The notes beneath the pieces were generated by a model. It did not search any database. It saw only the letters and a list, made by a program, of their open reading frames with translations, and was not told the origin of the DNA. Made by a program: the position numbers and the translations under genes. A stretch of DNA of 50,134 bases from the NCBI GenBank assembly GCA_913047795.1, contig CAJWTS010000021.1, forward strand, positions 1 to 50,134. The letters are read 5' to 3'. Of the stretch, positions 16,314 through 24,811 are shown piece after piece. Origin of the DNA: an uncultured Verrucomicrobiota bacterium (GTDB lineage: Bacteria; Verrucomicrobiota; Kiritimatiellia; CAJWTS01). Each line of letters starts with the position of its first letter. Within the stretch, counting starts at the first letter, position 1.

Positions 16314-17459
16314 TCAGAGATTTGCGTTCAAGAAATCCAGATATTGATCGCCGACGACGGCGGGGCTGTATTGGTCCAGGCATCGTTGTCGGCCCGCGTC
16401 TCCCCATTGCTGCCGCTTCTCCTCGGAAAGCAGCAAGTCGGCCACGGCATCGGCGAATGAGGGGCTGCGCGGGTCATGAACCGTTGCGCCTGTCTCGGTC
16501 AGCATTTCCGGCATACCGCCGTGTGGAGTGGTCACGACCGGCAGACCCCGAATCAATGACTCCAGGACGACGGTTGGGAAATTGTCCCAGAGAGAGGGTG
16601 CGACGGTTACCCAGGCCGCGCGGTATTCGGCATCGAGCGTCTCTGGCGTCAGGCTGCCAAGCAACGCGACACGGGGTGCCATGTCGCCCAACTTGTTGGA
16701 TAGCCATGCCTTGAGAGAGCCCACCCATCGTGCGTAGGTGTCACCCCCTACAACACGCAATTGCGCATTCGGAACCCGTTCCAGCACGCGCCGCAAGATG
16801 TTGGGGAGAAACTGAACGCCTTTGAGAAACTCCAGTCTTCCGACGAACAGTATCGTGGGGGTTTCGGCCGCGTGCCGTTCTCCGCATCCGGGATCAGCGA
16901 TCGGGTTGGGAAGCACCGCAATCCTGGCGGGTAGGCGCAGGCCCTGTTTGCGCATCTCGTCGAGGAGTCGGTGCGACGACACAAGCTCGAGATCGGCGTG
17001 CTCAATGACGTAGCGTTCACGCTGCAACTGTTTGCGTGCCCGGGCGCGCGCAAGCGCCCAGGTGATCCGTTGCCAGGGGTAGTGGACATGTGCACGCTGT
17101 AGCACCTTGATCACCTGGCAGGCGTGCGCCTTGATCAGGATCGGCGGGCGCGGCTTTTGCGCGAGAAGGTTTGCGCACTCACCCAGATGATCGGCACCTT
17201 CGATTACATTGATGCCATGGTTACGGGCCTCGGCCAGAACGCGGTCGGTGACTTGCCGCGAACCGGCGTCGTCACGGTCGTATACCCGGTAAATGTGTCC
17301 GCAGTCCGTGCGTTCCTCTGCCGGCATCCCTGCGGCGCGTCCCGTCACCACAACCACGTGATGACCGGCTTGAACAAGGGTTTGCGCCATGTGTCCCATA
17401 TATGCACCAACGCCGGCTCCGTTCGGCGGAAACTCCCAGCTATGAAAGAGTATGTTCAT
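16314..17459 (-). CDS. Glycosyltransferase, GT4
   Basis: A 381-residue GT-B enzyme. It begins MNILFHSWEFPPNGAGVGAY, the acceptor-domain glycine loop of GT4 enzymes. PTILFVGRLEFLKGVQFLP near 196-214 opens the donor domain and PSLWDNFPTVVLESLIRGLP near 288-307 is the nucleotide-sugar site, followed by TTPHGGMPEML. The ATG overlaps the TGA of the upstream GT2 (ATGA at 17456-17459), so translation is coupled. Donor sugar not predictable. Confidence 0.9.
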   Translation of the reverse strand: MNILFHSWEFPPNGAGVGAYMGHMAQTLVQAGHHVVVVTGRAAGMPAEERTDCGHIYRVYDRDDAGSRQVTDRVLAEARNHGINVIEGADHLGECANLLAQKPRPPILIKAHACQVIKVLQRAHVHYPWQRITWALARARARKQLQRERYVIEHADLELVSSHRLLDEMRKQGLRLPARIAVLPNPIADPGCGERHAAETPTILFVGRLEFLKGVQFLPNILRRVLERVPNAQLRVVGGDTYARWVGSLKAWLSNKLGDMAPRVALLGSLTPETLDAEYRAAWVTVAPSLWDNFPTVVLESLIRGLPVVTTPHGGMPEMLTETGATVHDPRSPSFADAVADLLLSEEKRQQWGDAGRQRCLDQYSPAVVGDQYLDFLNANL

Positions 17460-18502
17460 GCGCTGCTCTCACCGCCGCGGAAGGGCGCCGTGGCACTGTG
17501 GACCAGCATGCTGGCAAGACTGCGGCAGCGACGTGACAGACACGGGCGCCAGGCCGCGCGAAATTCGGCCCGACGATTCACCACCAGTGCCCGCAGGCCC
17601 AGATTCCCGCAATTGGCCATCAGGCGCGCCCAGACAAATGCCAATGCCTGGTCCAGGCCGCATGGGTCCCAGCAGGGCGTTCGCCCGTTCGCTTCGCGAA
17701 TGCGTTGCAGCCAGACGCGCGCTTGCTCAAGCTCGTCCAGCGATGCCAGCCGCTCCGCCCGCGTGATAGAAGCGTGCAGGCGCAGTGTTTCGTCGTTCGT
17801 ATCCAACGCCAGCATGGCGAGTTGTTGCAATACCACGGACTGTACCCGGTCCGCATTGGCATGCGTTGCGCGACTGGTGATGTTCTGTTCGTGCATGCGG
17901 TACTCAAGCAGGACGTCGGGCAGATTGGCGATGCCGGTTACACGGCTCATGCGCGACCAGAGTTCGAAGTCTTGTGCAGTGTTGAAATTTACGTCGTAGG
18001 CGAGTTGATGTTCACGGAGCACGGACCGCCGAATCATGACCGAGGGGTGTACGACGGGGACACCGAACAGGAGATATGCGGAACAGGAAGCGGCGTCCAT
18101 CAAGCGCTCATCACGCACGCCTTTCCAGATGCCAAGGTAGGCTACGCGCGTGCCCAGCACGCCGATCTGCTGATGTGATTCAAGAAACGCGACTTGCTGC
18201 GAGAACCGTGATGGGCGGCAGACGTCATCGGCATCCATGCGCGCAATATAGCGTCCGCGCGCCAGGGAGAAACCCCTGTTCAGCACGCTGGGAATCCCCA
18301 TGTTCTGTGTGCTGTGCACCACGCGCAGGCGGGGATCCTCGTAGCCTTTAAGAATGTCGCAGGAAGTGTCGGAGGAACCATCGTCCAGGACAATGAATTC
18401 GAAGTCTTGAAAGTCTTGGGACAGGACGCTGTCCACGGCGTCACGCAGGTAGCGTTCCGCATTGAAGACGGGCATCACGACGCTGACCATCGGCTCGGCC
18501 AT
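17456..18502 (-). CDS. Glycosyltransferase family 2
   Basis: A 348-residue GT-A enzyme. MVSVVMPVFNAERYLRDAV begins the fold at residue 5; VLDDGSSDTS lies at about 38-47 and ARMDADDVCRP near 87-97 (DxD). The C-terminal 130 residues form a helical tail with EYRMHEQNITSRATHANADR. I use ATG 18502, which overlaps the upstream stop as TGATG; the alternative start would add 38 residues lying over the neighbour. The gene is similar in order of motifs and in its tail to the GT2 at 18502-19524, which suggests a tandem duplication. Confidence 0.88.
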   Translation of the reverse strand: MAEPMVSVVMPVFNAERYLRDAVDSVLSQDFQDFEFIVLDDGSSDTSCDILKGYEDPRLRVVHSTQNMGIPSVLNRGFSLARGRYIARMDADDVCRPSRFSQQVAFLESHQQIGVLGTRVAYLGIWKGVRDERLMDAASCSAYLLFGVPVVHPSVMIRRSVLREHQLAYDVNFNTAQDFELWSRMSRVTGIANLPDVLLEYRMHEQNITSRATHANADRVQSVVLQQLAMLALDTNDETLRLHASITRAERLASLDELEQARVWLQRIREANGRTPCWDPCGLDQALAFVWARLMANCGNLGLRALVVNRRAEFRAAWRPCLSRRCRSLASMLVHSATAPFRGGESSA

Positions 18503-19524
18503 CAGGCCGTACCTTTCAATGCATGCCACACCATGCTCGCGATAAAGCGTGCATAGCCAAGGGGCGGCGGCCTGTAGGCCCGCGCGAGCGGGGACGTCTG
18601 GTACCGGCGCAGGCATTCACGGCCCAGCGGGGCAGAGTTGCTGCAGAGGACGAACCATGCCTGGGAGATCGCGCGCGCCAGCGATTCAGGGGCAGCGTGC
18701 GCCGTTTCGCCCGCCGTGGTCGCGAGTTGACGAAACCACGCCTCCACGTCTGCGAGCTCATCCAGCGATGCCAGGCGTCGACCAAGATTCGCGCGGCAGT
18801 GCAGCTCGAGCACATCGTCCGAAGGGGTGAGCCCCAGGGCTGTGACCTGGCGTCGTACAATCGCGAGCACCTGCTCCTGCATCTGCTCCACGTGCGCGCG
18901 GGTCGCGCAATCAGCGTGTCGTCGATAGGCGTATGTGCAGCGCTGCAGGTTGCGGATTTCAAAACGCTCGGCTGCCCGCACACACAGGTCAAAATCTTCC
19001 GTTCGCGAGAAGGAGGAATCGTAGTACAGTCCTGCCGCATCCCACATGGCCTTCCTGAAGATCAGCGTGGGGTGCGCGACGGGCGATCCGAACAGCATGT
19101 TCGCGCGAATATCAGGCATGGTCTCGGCATAGCGAATCAAGGTTCGTTCGTGCCACGCCCCGAAGGTCCGCAGCCAGGTGCCTGACATCCCGCAGTCGGG
19201 ATGCTGCGTCATGTATGCCACCTGCCATTCCAGGCGTCGCGGATCACAGCGATCATCACAATCCATGCGTGCGACAAAGGTGGATTCACACAACGACATG
19301 CCTCGGTTGAGCGACGCCGCCAGCCCGATATTGGTGGCATTCCGTTCGTGGCGAATTCGTGGATCCGTCATGGCGGCAAGCCGTTCACTGCTGCCGTCAG
19401 TGGAGCCGTCATCAATGATCAGGATTTCAAAGTCCTGATAGGTCTGGGCCAACATGCTCGCGACCGCTTCCTCGAGGAAGACGCCGCCATTGTAAACGGG
19501 CATAAGAAACGTCACGCGTGGCAT
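18502..19524 (-). CDS. Glycosyltransferase family 2
   Basis: A 340-residue GT-A enzyme starting MPRVTFLMPVYNGGVFLEEA. IIDDGSTDGSS lies at about 36-46 and VARMDCDDRCDPRRLEW near 83-99. Like its downstream neighbour it has MFGSPVAHPTLIFRKA (compare LFGVPVVHPSVMIRRS), then FSRTEDFDLCVRA with the likely catalytic ED, and a helical tail. The two genes are very probably tandem paralogues that extend the chain with related sugars. Its start overlaps the end of the upstream toroid protein by 13 bases. Confidence 0.88.
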   Translation of the reverse strand: MPRVTFLMPVYNGGVFLEEAVASMLAQTYQDFEILIIDDGSTDGSSERLAAMTDPRIRHERNATNIGLAASLNRGMSLCESTFVARMDCDDRCDPRRLEWQVAYMTQHPDCGMSGTWLRTFGAWHERTLIRYAETMPDIRANMLFGSPVAHPTLIFRKAMWDAAGLYYDSSFSRTEDFDLCVRAAERFEIRNLQRCTYAYRRHADCATRAHVEQMQEQVLAIVRRQVTALGLTPSDDVLELHCRANLGRRLASLDELADVEAWFRQLATTAGETAHAAPESLARAISQAWFVLCSNSAPLGRECLRRYQTSPLARAYRPPPLGYARFIASMVWHALKGTA

Positions 19525-20666
19525 GTCACACCTGTCTTGCCTGGAGATAAGTCGCCGGCCCTGTTGCGTATACCTGTTCCCGCGTACCCCCAGCCCGGCA
19601 AGTCATAAAAGACATAGGGTAACGAGGGCGTCAGGCCGCAGCCATGCTCAATGAAAGCGAGCGTCAGGGTGCGAAAGTAGATCGACCACAGATCCGCACG
19701 AAACGTGTGCGACGCCATCGCCGACCAACCGCTGTAGCGGTACGTATCCTGGCCACGCATCTTCAGCAGACAGCGCGATACGAGGCCCTTGAAAGAACGA
19801 TGGGGCAGGGCGTAGGAGTAGCCTCGAATGCCCCGGTCACGGGCCGCCCGCAATCGGCAGCCGATTCGATCAAGTGCCGTAGCCACGGCCCGCATCTCGG
19901 TCGTCTGCGAACCTGCGCGGAGCAGGACGTCAACCGCATCGTAGTCCTCACAGGCCCCTCCGTGAAGATTACCGAAGAGACCGGCCGCGTGCTGCAGGGC
20001 AAGCGTCTGGCGCGTCACCGCGTCGGCATATTGAATCGGTCGTCCGTAAAAATCATAGAACAGAAAGACGTGCGCGGCCCCGTACATGCCGTTCGCCGGA
20101 TTATCGTCCGGCGACGTTCCCCAGAATCCTGTTTCTTCATCCTGATGCGTATCCAACCATTCCAGGATGCACATCGCCCGTTCGCCGGCCGCTGCAATGC
20201 CGCCGCGCATATGCTGATACGTAAGGAAGTACAGCAGGAACATGATTTCGTTGGAGCAATACCAGAAGTCCTGCCATCGCCGTGCCGCCATCCAATCGAT
20301 GATCGCGTCGTTGGATGCCAGGAATGGCTCGAGAAAGCCAAGGTCATGTGACGGGCTCACCCCGAATCCGTCCAATGCGACAAGTGAGAAATAGGCGAAC
20401 TGCCACTCGATGTATTCTTCGCTGTGTGAGCCCGTCAGATCGGCCGGTGTAAACAGGGGATCGCGAAAGAGCCCATCGGCCTGCTGACATCCTTGAATGA
20501 CCCGAATGGTGTCGTCGCGATCCAGTGCGTCCGGTACACCCGCGAGTTGCAGCAACTGCGCCCCGAAGCAGGTGCTAAGCAACGTCGATTGTCCACGCGC
20601 GTGAAACCGGAACCCGCCCTTTCCGTCTTGCAGGGACTGCAACAGTTGGACGATCTCAGTCTGCAT
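19512..20666 (-). CDS. Predicted alpha/alpha-toroid protein in the glycan operon
   Basis: A 384-residue soluble protein with no signal peptide. Repeated G-F/W and aromatic turns occur at regular spacing: QDGKGGFRFHARG (about 13-25), CQQADGLFRDPLF (59-71), DEETGFWGTSPDD (176-188), HAAGLFGNLHGG (230-241) and RDRGIRGYSYALPH (281-294). This pattern is that of an (alpha/alpha)6 toroid as in terpene cyclases, prenyltransferases and some polysaccharide lyases or glycosidases. The DCTAE or DDTAE motifs of cyclases are not seen. It overlaps both neighbours, so it belongs to the operon and may modify a lipid carrier or the glycan, but no activity can be assigned. Confidence 0.6.
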   Translation of the reverse strand: MQTEIVQLLQSLQDGKGGFRFHARGQSTLLSTCFGAQLLQLAGVPDALDRDDTIRVIQGCQQADGLFRDPLFTPADLTGSHSEEYIEWQFAYFSLVALDGFGVSPSHDLGFLEPFLASNDAIIDWMAARRWQDFWYCSNEIMFLLYFLTYQHMRGGIAAAGERAMCILEWLDTHQDEETGFWGTSPDDNPANGMYGAAHVFLFYDFYGRPIQYADAVTRQTLALQHAAGLFGNLHGGACEDYDAVDVLLRAGSQTTEMRAVATALDRIGCRLRAARDRGIRGYSYALPHRSFKGLVSRCLLKMRGQDTYRYSGWSAMASHTFRADLWSIYFRTLTLAFIEHGCGLTPSLPYVFYDLPGWGYAGTGIRNRAGDLSPGKTGVTCHA

Positions 20667-21795
20667 GCACCGCCTCGAAAATGGCCCGGTGTCGATTCAG
20701 CCATGGCTTCACGTCGAAACGCGTCTCGGCACGCCGGCGCGCGGCCTCGGAGAAGGCCGGATATGTTGCCAGTACCTTCTCAACAGCGTCCGCCGTTTTG
20801 TCGGGCTGGATCTCGTGAATCGTGTCCCAATCCTGGGGCACCGACACCGCAACTCCGGCCTCGTCCCCGACAAGTTCGGGGACGCCGCCACTGTCGGAAT
20901 AGATCACGGGAAGACCACAGGCCATGGCCTCTACGACCAGCCGCGGACAGGGATCCATGTACTTCGTGTGCAGCAGGATGTCACCCGCGCGCATCACCGC
21001 CTCGGCGTCTGTCTGTAGATAGGCGCCACGCAGTTCCACCTGGTCCTGCACGCCGAGCGTCCGGCATAGATTGCGGGTCTCGCGCAGACAGGCCTCTTCA
21101 GAGGCTCCCCATACGAATCGTCCTGCAATCACGAGACGGACCGGGAGGTCGCGACGCGTCATCTCGGCGAGGCAGGTGATAGCAGAAAAGACGCGGTAAC
21201 CGTGGCAATGGCTGCCCGCCATGAGCAGGACGGCGGTGTCCGCATTCAGGGTATGATTACGCGGTGTAAATACGGTTGTGTCCACAGGGTTGTACAGGAT
21301 TTCCGCTGGGCCCTTCCGCTCCCCAAGGTAGCGCCGTGACGTCTGTTCACAGAATGCACTCTGATAAACGACGTGTTCGGCATCCAGGAAGAGGCGCCTG
21401 CGTGGCGCGTTGATGACTTCACAGCGTGTGCCGTGATACGCGGGAATTGCCACGCCGTTCTGGTTCCAGACGAGGCGCACGCCGGCCTTGCGGGCGTAGT
21501 GATTCATAACGCCCGGTGCCGACGGCAACGCACTGCTGACCAGGTACATCAACGAGGCCCCGTGCGGTGCGTTGGGAAAGATGGTCTCGAGATCCTGGCA
21601 CTTCACGATGCCACCTGAAGCGGGTTCGTCACGCCGCGGGACATGCGGGTGTCCGTAGAAGACGCGCAGGGGTTGGGGCCCATCCTCTCGGCGCCGCCAG
21701 CGTCGACGCTCCTGCAGAACGGCACTGAACCGCGCACGCCACAATGTCGCCTGGGTCAACACGTAGTCCACACATTTCTTCAAGATCGAGATCAT
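20656..21795 (-). CDS. Glycosyltransferase, GT4 (paralogue of 5523-6644)
   Basis: A 379-residue GT-B enzyme. The first 45 residues are basic and helical (LQERRRWRRRED) and may bind the membrane surface. SGGIVKCQDLETIFPNAP at about 60-77, VWNQNGVAIPAYHGTRCE near 109-126 and EILYNPVDTTVF near 164-175 precede the donor site KYMDPCPRLVVEAMACGLP and YSDSGGVPELVGDEAG. Motif order and wording match the GT at 5523 closely. The start overlaps the upstream gene's stop by 4 bases and the end overlaps the toroid gene by 11. Confidence 0.87.
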   Translation of the reverse strand: MISILKKCVDYVLTQATLWRARFSAVLQERRRWRRREDGPQPLRVFYGHPHVPRRDEPASGGIVKCQDLETIFPNAPHGASLMYLVSSALPSAPGVMNHYARKAGVRLVWNQNGVAIPAYHGTRCEVINAPRRRLFLDAEHVVYQSAFCEQTSRRYLGERKGPAEILYNPVDTTVFTPRNHTLNADTAVLLMAGSHCHGYRVFSAITCLAEMTRRDLPVRLVIAGRFVWGASEEACLRETRNLCRTLGVQDQVELRGAYLQTDAEAVMRAGDILLHTKYMDPCPRLVVEAMACGLPVIYSDSGGVPELVGDEAGVAVSVPQDWDTIHEIQPDKTADAVEKVLATYPAFSEAARRRAETRFDVKPWLNRHRAIFEAVHAD

Positions 21796-22907
21796 GCGGC
21801 AATGACCTCGGCCACGAACTGCCGATGCTGTTCTGCGATCACACGGGTTGTGTAGTGCTCGCGGACGACATTTATTGCCGCGGCCTGTTCGCCCTGCCAG
21901 TCGATGTCACCATCCAGGACCTCCTGAAACGCATTGGCCCATTCCTGGATGCCTTCGCATATTCTGATGCCGCGATTCTCTGACAACCGCGCCACTTCAC
22001 TGTAGCTTCGCTGCGGGCTGCAAATAGTCACACGCCCGCGGGCCATGGGCAGCGCGATTTTCCATTCGGTGTGTCCCTGGTTATAGGTGTTATCTAGAAA
22101 GCGCGGTGACACGGCGATTCCCCCCTGGTCGTAGAGTTGCATCAGATCTTCGAGGGTTGTAAACGGGATGTGTTCGACATCCAGTGCCGCCAACAATTCC
22201 TTCAACTCGCTCCGGTAGGGTTCGGCGATACGATCCAGAGCCTCTAAGGAGTTCGCGACCAGGCGCAGCCGAATGTGGCCCGAATACTGTTCCAGAACGT
22301 CTCGGATCGCGAGGAGTTCGAACATCTTGTGCGCCTGGCCAGACCACAACAGGGGTATTTTGCGAGCCCCCACCCACTGCGTTGTGGCATGCTTCGCGAG
22401 CAGGCGTTCGGGCACATTATCGGGGATGTAGCACGTCTTGGGACAGTACGCAGATGCGACCTCTGCGATATGGAGAGAATCCCCAATAACGCCGTGGCAG
22501 GTTTCGGCCATGCGAATTGCCTGCCTGCGTTGATCCGTTGTGGGTGCCATGCCTGCGAAATAGGACGGACCATCCGCCGGTGTAAAATAGTCGACGTTCG
22601 CATCAAACAGGGTTGTCGCCTTGCCGCGGAGTTCCTCGGCCAAAGCGATGCAGTCATCATCCATAGATTTTTGAAAGATGACGGCATCATACCGCTTCCA
22701 CGGACGATACAGCTCATAGCGCATCCCCGCCGTCGAATCGGCATTCACGGCCTCGGCGATCCATTCAAAACGCATCATGCCGATAGACGAGCAGCTGTCC
22801 CAGCCGCACAGCCAGGAACCCGGATGACAGCGTCCCTTGGCCACCTTCCGCAGTGTCGGGAGCTGACCATCAATAATGAACCCGATCTTTGCAGTCCGTT
22901 TTCTCAA
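21792..22907 (-). CDS. GT-B-like glycosyltransferase
   Basis: A 371-residue protein with a GT-B outline but weaker motifs than the neighbouring GT4 enzymes. The N-terminal half contains YRPWKRYDAVIFQKSMDDDC (about 67-86) and LFDANVDYFTPADGPSYF. The C-terminal half has PLLWSGQAHKMFELLAI and SPRFLDNTYNQGHTEWKIAL, where the donor-site Glu is expected (TEWK), and ends with QEVLDGDIDW and a helical tail. This form is found in cell-surface glycan loci as a 'glycosyltransferase group 1-like' protein. It lies 12 bases after the upstream stop and overlaps the next start by 4. Assignment to a GT family is less sure than for its neighbours. Confidence 0.7.
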   Translation of the reverse strand: MRKRTAKIGFIIDGQLPTLRKVAKGRCHPGSWLCGWDSCSSIGMMRFEWIAEAVNADSTAGMRYELYRPWKRYDAVIFQKSMDDDCIALAEELRGKATTLFDANVDYFTPADGPSYFAGMAPTTDQRRQAIRMAETCHGVIGDSLHIAEVASAYCPKTCYIPDNVPERLLAKHATTQWVGARKIPLLWSGQAHKMFELLAIRDVLEQYSGHIRLRLVANSLEALDRIAEPYRSELKELLAALDVEHIPFTTLEDLMQLYDQGGIAVSPRFLDNTYNQGHTEWKIALPMARGRVTICSPQRSYSEVARLSENRGIRICEGIQEWANAFQEVLDGDIDWQGEQAAAINVVREHYTTRVIAEQHRQFVAEVIAA

Positions 22908-22919
22908 ATCGATCCACCT

Positions 22920-23912
22920 TCACTGACTAAGCATCTGGTAAATCGCGCGCAGGTACTGAAGGCACATCAATTCGCCGTTGGGTGCATCCGTCAGAACCCG
23001 TTGGCGCAACAGGCCGTACGCGCGCCGCGCCTCCTCGATAACAGTCGGCAGGTCATCTCGAAACGGCATGCCATAGCGGCGCCCCGCTTCGACGATGCCG
23101 CCGCCATCTGCATGGTACAGCAGGGGGAGCCCGCACTGTGCCCCTTCCACATGATGCGCCCCACAGGGTTCCCACAAGCTGGCGGTGATATACAAGTGAC
23201 ACTGTCTTAGCAGGTCCGCCAGCGCTTGATCATGAGTGGGCGGGAACGTCTTGGCCACCCGCCAGGTGATATCTACCGGCCAGCGTCCGATGATCCAGAG
23301 CTCAAAGCCATCAATCTTGCCATCTGCGATCAAGTCGTCCAGTTGCTTATAGGCGGGAAACCCCTTCATGGGGTTGTCCGACCAATGGTGTGTTACCACC
23401 CGCAGTGGCCCGTTTCCATCGTAGGGCTGGTTCCCGATCGGATGAAAGAAGGCGGGATCGGAACCATTGTAGATCACCGTGTGTGGGCGCGACGCATCAA
23501 ACCATCGTGCCGTGAAATAGTCCTTGAGCCATTCAGAGATGAATACCGTCAAGTCGGAAACGGCGTTGATCTCCTCCAGACGCCGATCCATGAAGTCCGA
23601 GCCCTTTCTCTGGTCACATTCATTCACGCGGTGCAGCACCTTCACGTTGGGATGCTGCTTCTTGTAGGCCACGATGTCGTCTGTGCCGAAGGTCCGCAAA
23701 GGTTCCTCGATGCGCGGGTCAATCACGAACAGAATATCGGCAGGTTTCTTGAGATCAAAACGAACGTCAAACCCGCAGCGGGCGAGCACCTGCATCAGCT
23801 GACGGGTGAAGACACTTGCGCCACCCCATGGCCCCTGCACGGGACGCATGTTGAAGGCCACGCGTCCCAGGGGCTTACCTCGAAACATCCGCTTAACGTA
23901 ATCCGCGATCAT
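22920..23912 (-). CDS. Glycosyltransferase, GT4-like
   Basis: A 330-residue GT-B enzyme. The N-terminal domain has VQGPWGGASVFTRQLMQVL (about 25-43), LHRVNECDQRKGSDFMDRR and TVFISEWLKDYFTARW. HTVIYNGSDPAFFHP near 147-161 and LRVVTHHWSDNPMKGFPAY near 172-190 open the donor domain, and SLWEPCGAHHVEGAQCGLPL is the nucleotide-sugar site. It shares the 'host frame' VIxNGxDPAxFxP with the GT at 1510, so the two may be related. Its start overlaps the stop of the upstream GT2 (ATGA). Confidence 0.85.
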   Translation of the reverse strand: MIADYVKRMFRGKPLGRVAFNMRPVQGPWGGASVFTRQLMQVLARCGFDVRFDLKKPADILFVIDPRIEEPLRTFGTDDIVAYKKQHPNVKVLHRVNECDQRKGSDFMDRRLEEINAVSDLTVFISEWLKDYFTARWFDASRPHTVIYNGSDPAFFHPIGNQPYDGNGPLRVVTHHWSDNPMKGFPAYKQLDDLIADGKIDGFELWIIGRWPVDITWRVAKTFPPTHDQALADLLRQCHLYITASLWEPCGAHHVEGAQCGLPLLYHADGGGIVEAGRRYGMPFRDDLPTVIEEARRAYGLLRQRVLTDAPNGELMCLQYLRAIYQMLSQ

Positions 23913-24772
23913 TGCGATGCCGTGACTGCTGTCCTGTCCTCAGGCGATGCCTGGACGCCATCCGCCGCGGGGTGCGTCAGGAACGGCGAGACATCCGCTG
24001 TGACAAGAGGGCCACGCCGGTATTTCTCGAGTTTCCAGTTCGAGCGCAGCTGCCGCCCCACGCGGGATAGCAGCCACCGCACCATCGCGCGTTTCATCCC
24101 GGTATGTTGTTCTTCCGTCACATTTTGCCGGGCCATCCCCGACGGCTGCATCTCGGGGTCCAGTGTGCTGCGACGCATGAAACAGGTGTGTAGACATCGA
24201 AACTCAGCATCGTCCCAAGCGACATGCTTGTAGATGTCGTGGCGCAATGAGGCGTCGCCTCTCACAAAATGCTGCTCCCCGCCATGCAATCGCTGAGGGC
24301 AGTTCGTCCAGGATTTGAGCATTTGAAAATTATAGAGCTTCGTCATGCTACGGCACGGCGGCGCCAGGTAGCCCCGCGCCTGCAGGGAGCCCCAGTCGAT
24401 CTCGGCGCAATTCAGGACGTTCCCGAACAACACCCACCAATCCCGAAAGACACCTTGCACAATCTTTTCACGTACCGCCTGAAGCCGCCGGGCGTCATAC
24501 AATTCGTCGCCGTCCACTCCCAGCACCCAGATGTTGCCACCGGCCAGGGGCTCGAGGGGTTCATGGGATCTGGACGTATCCGAGATCTGTTGTACCTCGA
24601 TCTTCGAATGCGCCGCGCTGAGCCGAGCCAGAATCGCGGCGGTACCATCCTGGGAGTCATTGTCGAGCACGATGATTCGATCGCAGAAATCGAGCACGTT
24701 CATGAGTGCCTGTTCAACAAACAGATCCTCGTTCCGAACCAACATGAACCCAATGATTTCAGGTGTCTGCAT
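23909..24772 (-). CDS. Glycosyltransferase family 2 (WaaE/TIGR-like beta-glycosyltransferase)
   Basis: A 287-residue GT-A enzyme of the short type that starts with FMLVRNEDLFVEQALMNVL. VLDNDSQDGTAAIL at about 34-47 is the nucleotide-binding loop and LGVDGDELYDARRL near 83-96 the metal site (DGDE). A His- and Cys-rich stretch (HDIYKHVAWDDAEFRCLHTC) lies around 176-195. The C-terminal 40 residues look disordered. It lies 39 bases after the stop of the sulfotransferase and its TGA overlaps the next ATG by 4. The donor is unknown. Confidence 0.82.
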   Translation of the reverse strand: MQTPEIIGFMLVRNEDLFVEQALMNVLDFCDRIIVLDNDSQDGTAAILARLSAAHSKIEVQQISDTSRSHEPLEPLAGGNIWVLGVDGDELYDARRLQAVREKIVQGVFRDWWVLFGNVLNCAEIDWGSLQARGYLAPPCRSMTKLYNFQMLKSWTNCPQRLHGGEQHFVRGDASLRHDIYKHVAWDDAEFRCLHTCFMRRSTLDPEMQPSGMARQNVTEEQHTGMKRAMVRWLLSRVGRQLRSNWKLEKYRRGPLVTADVSPFLTHPAADGVQASPEDRTAVTASQ

Positions 24773-24811
24773 TCGTCTTCCTTGCGCATTCCCGCGCCAT
24801 TATGAACGTTT

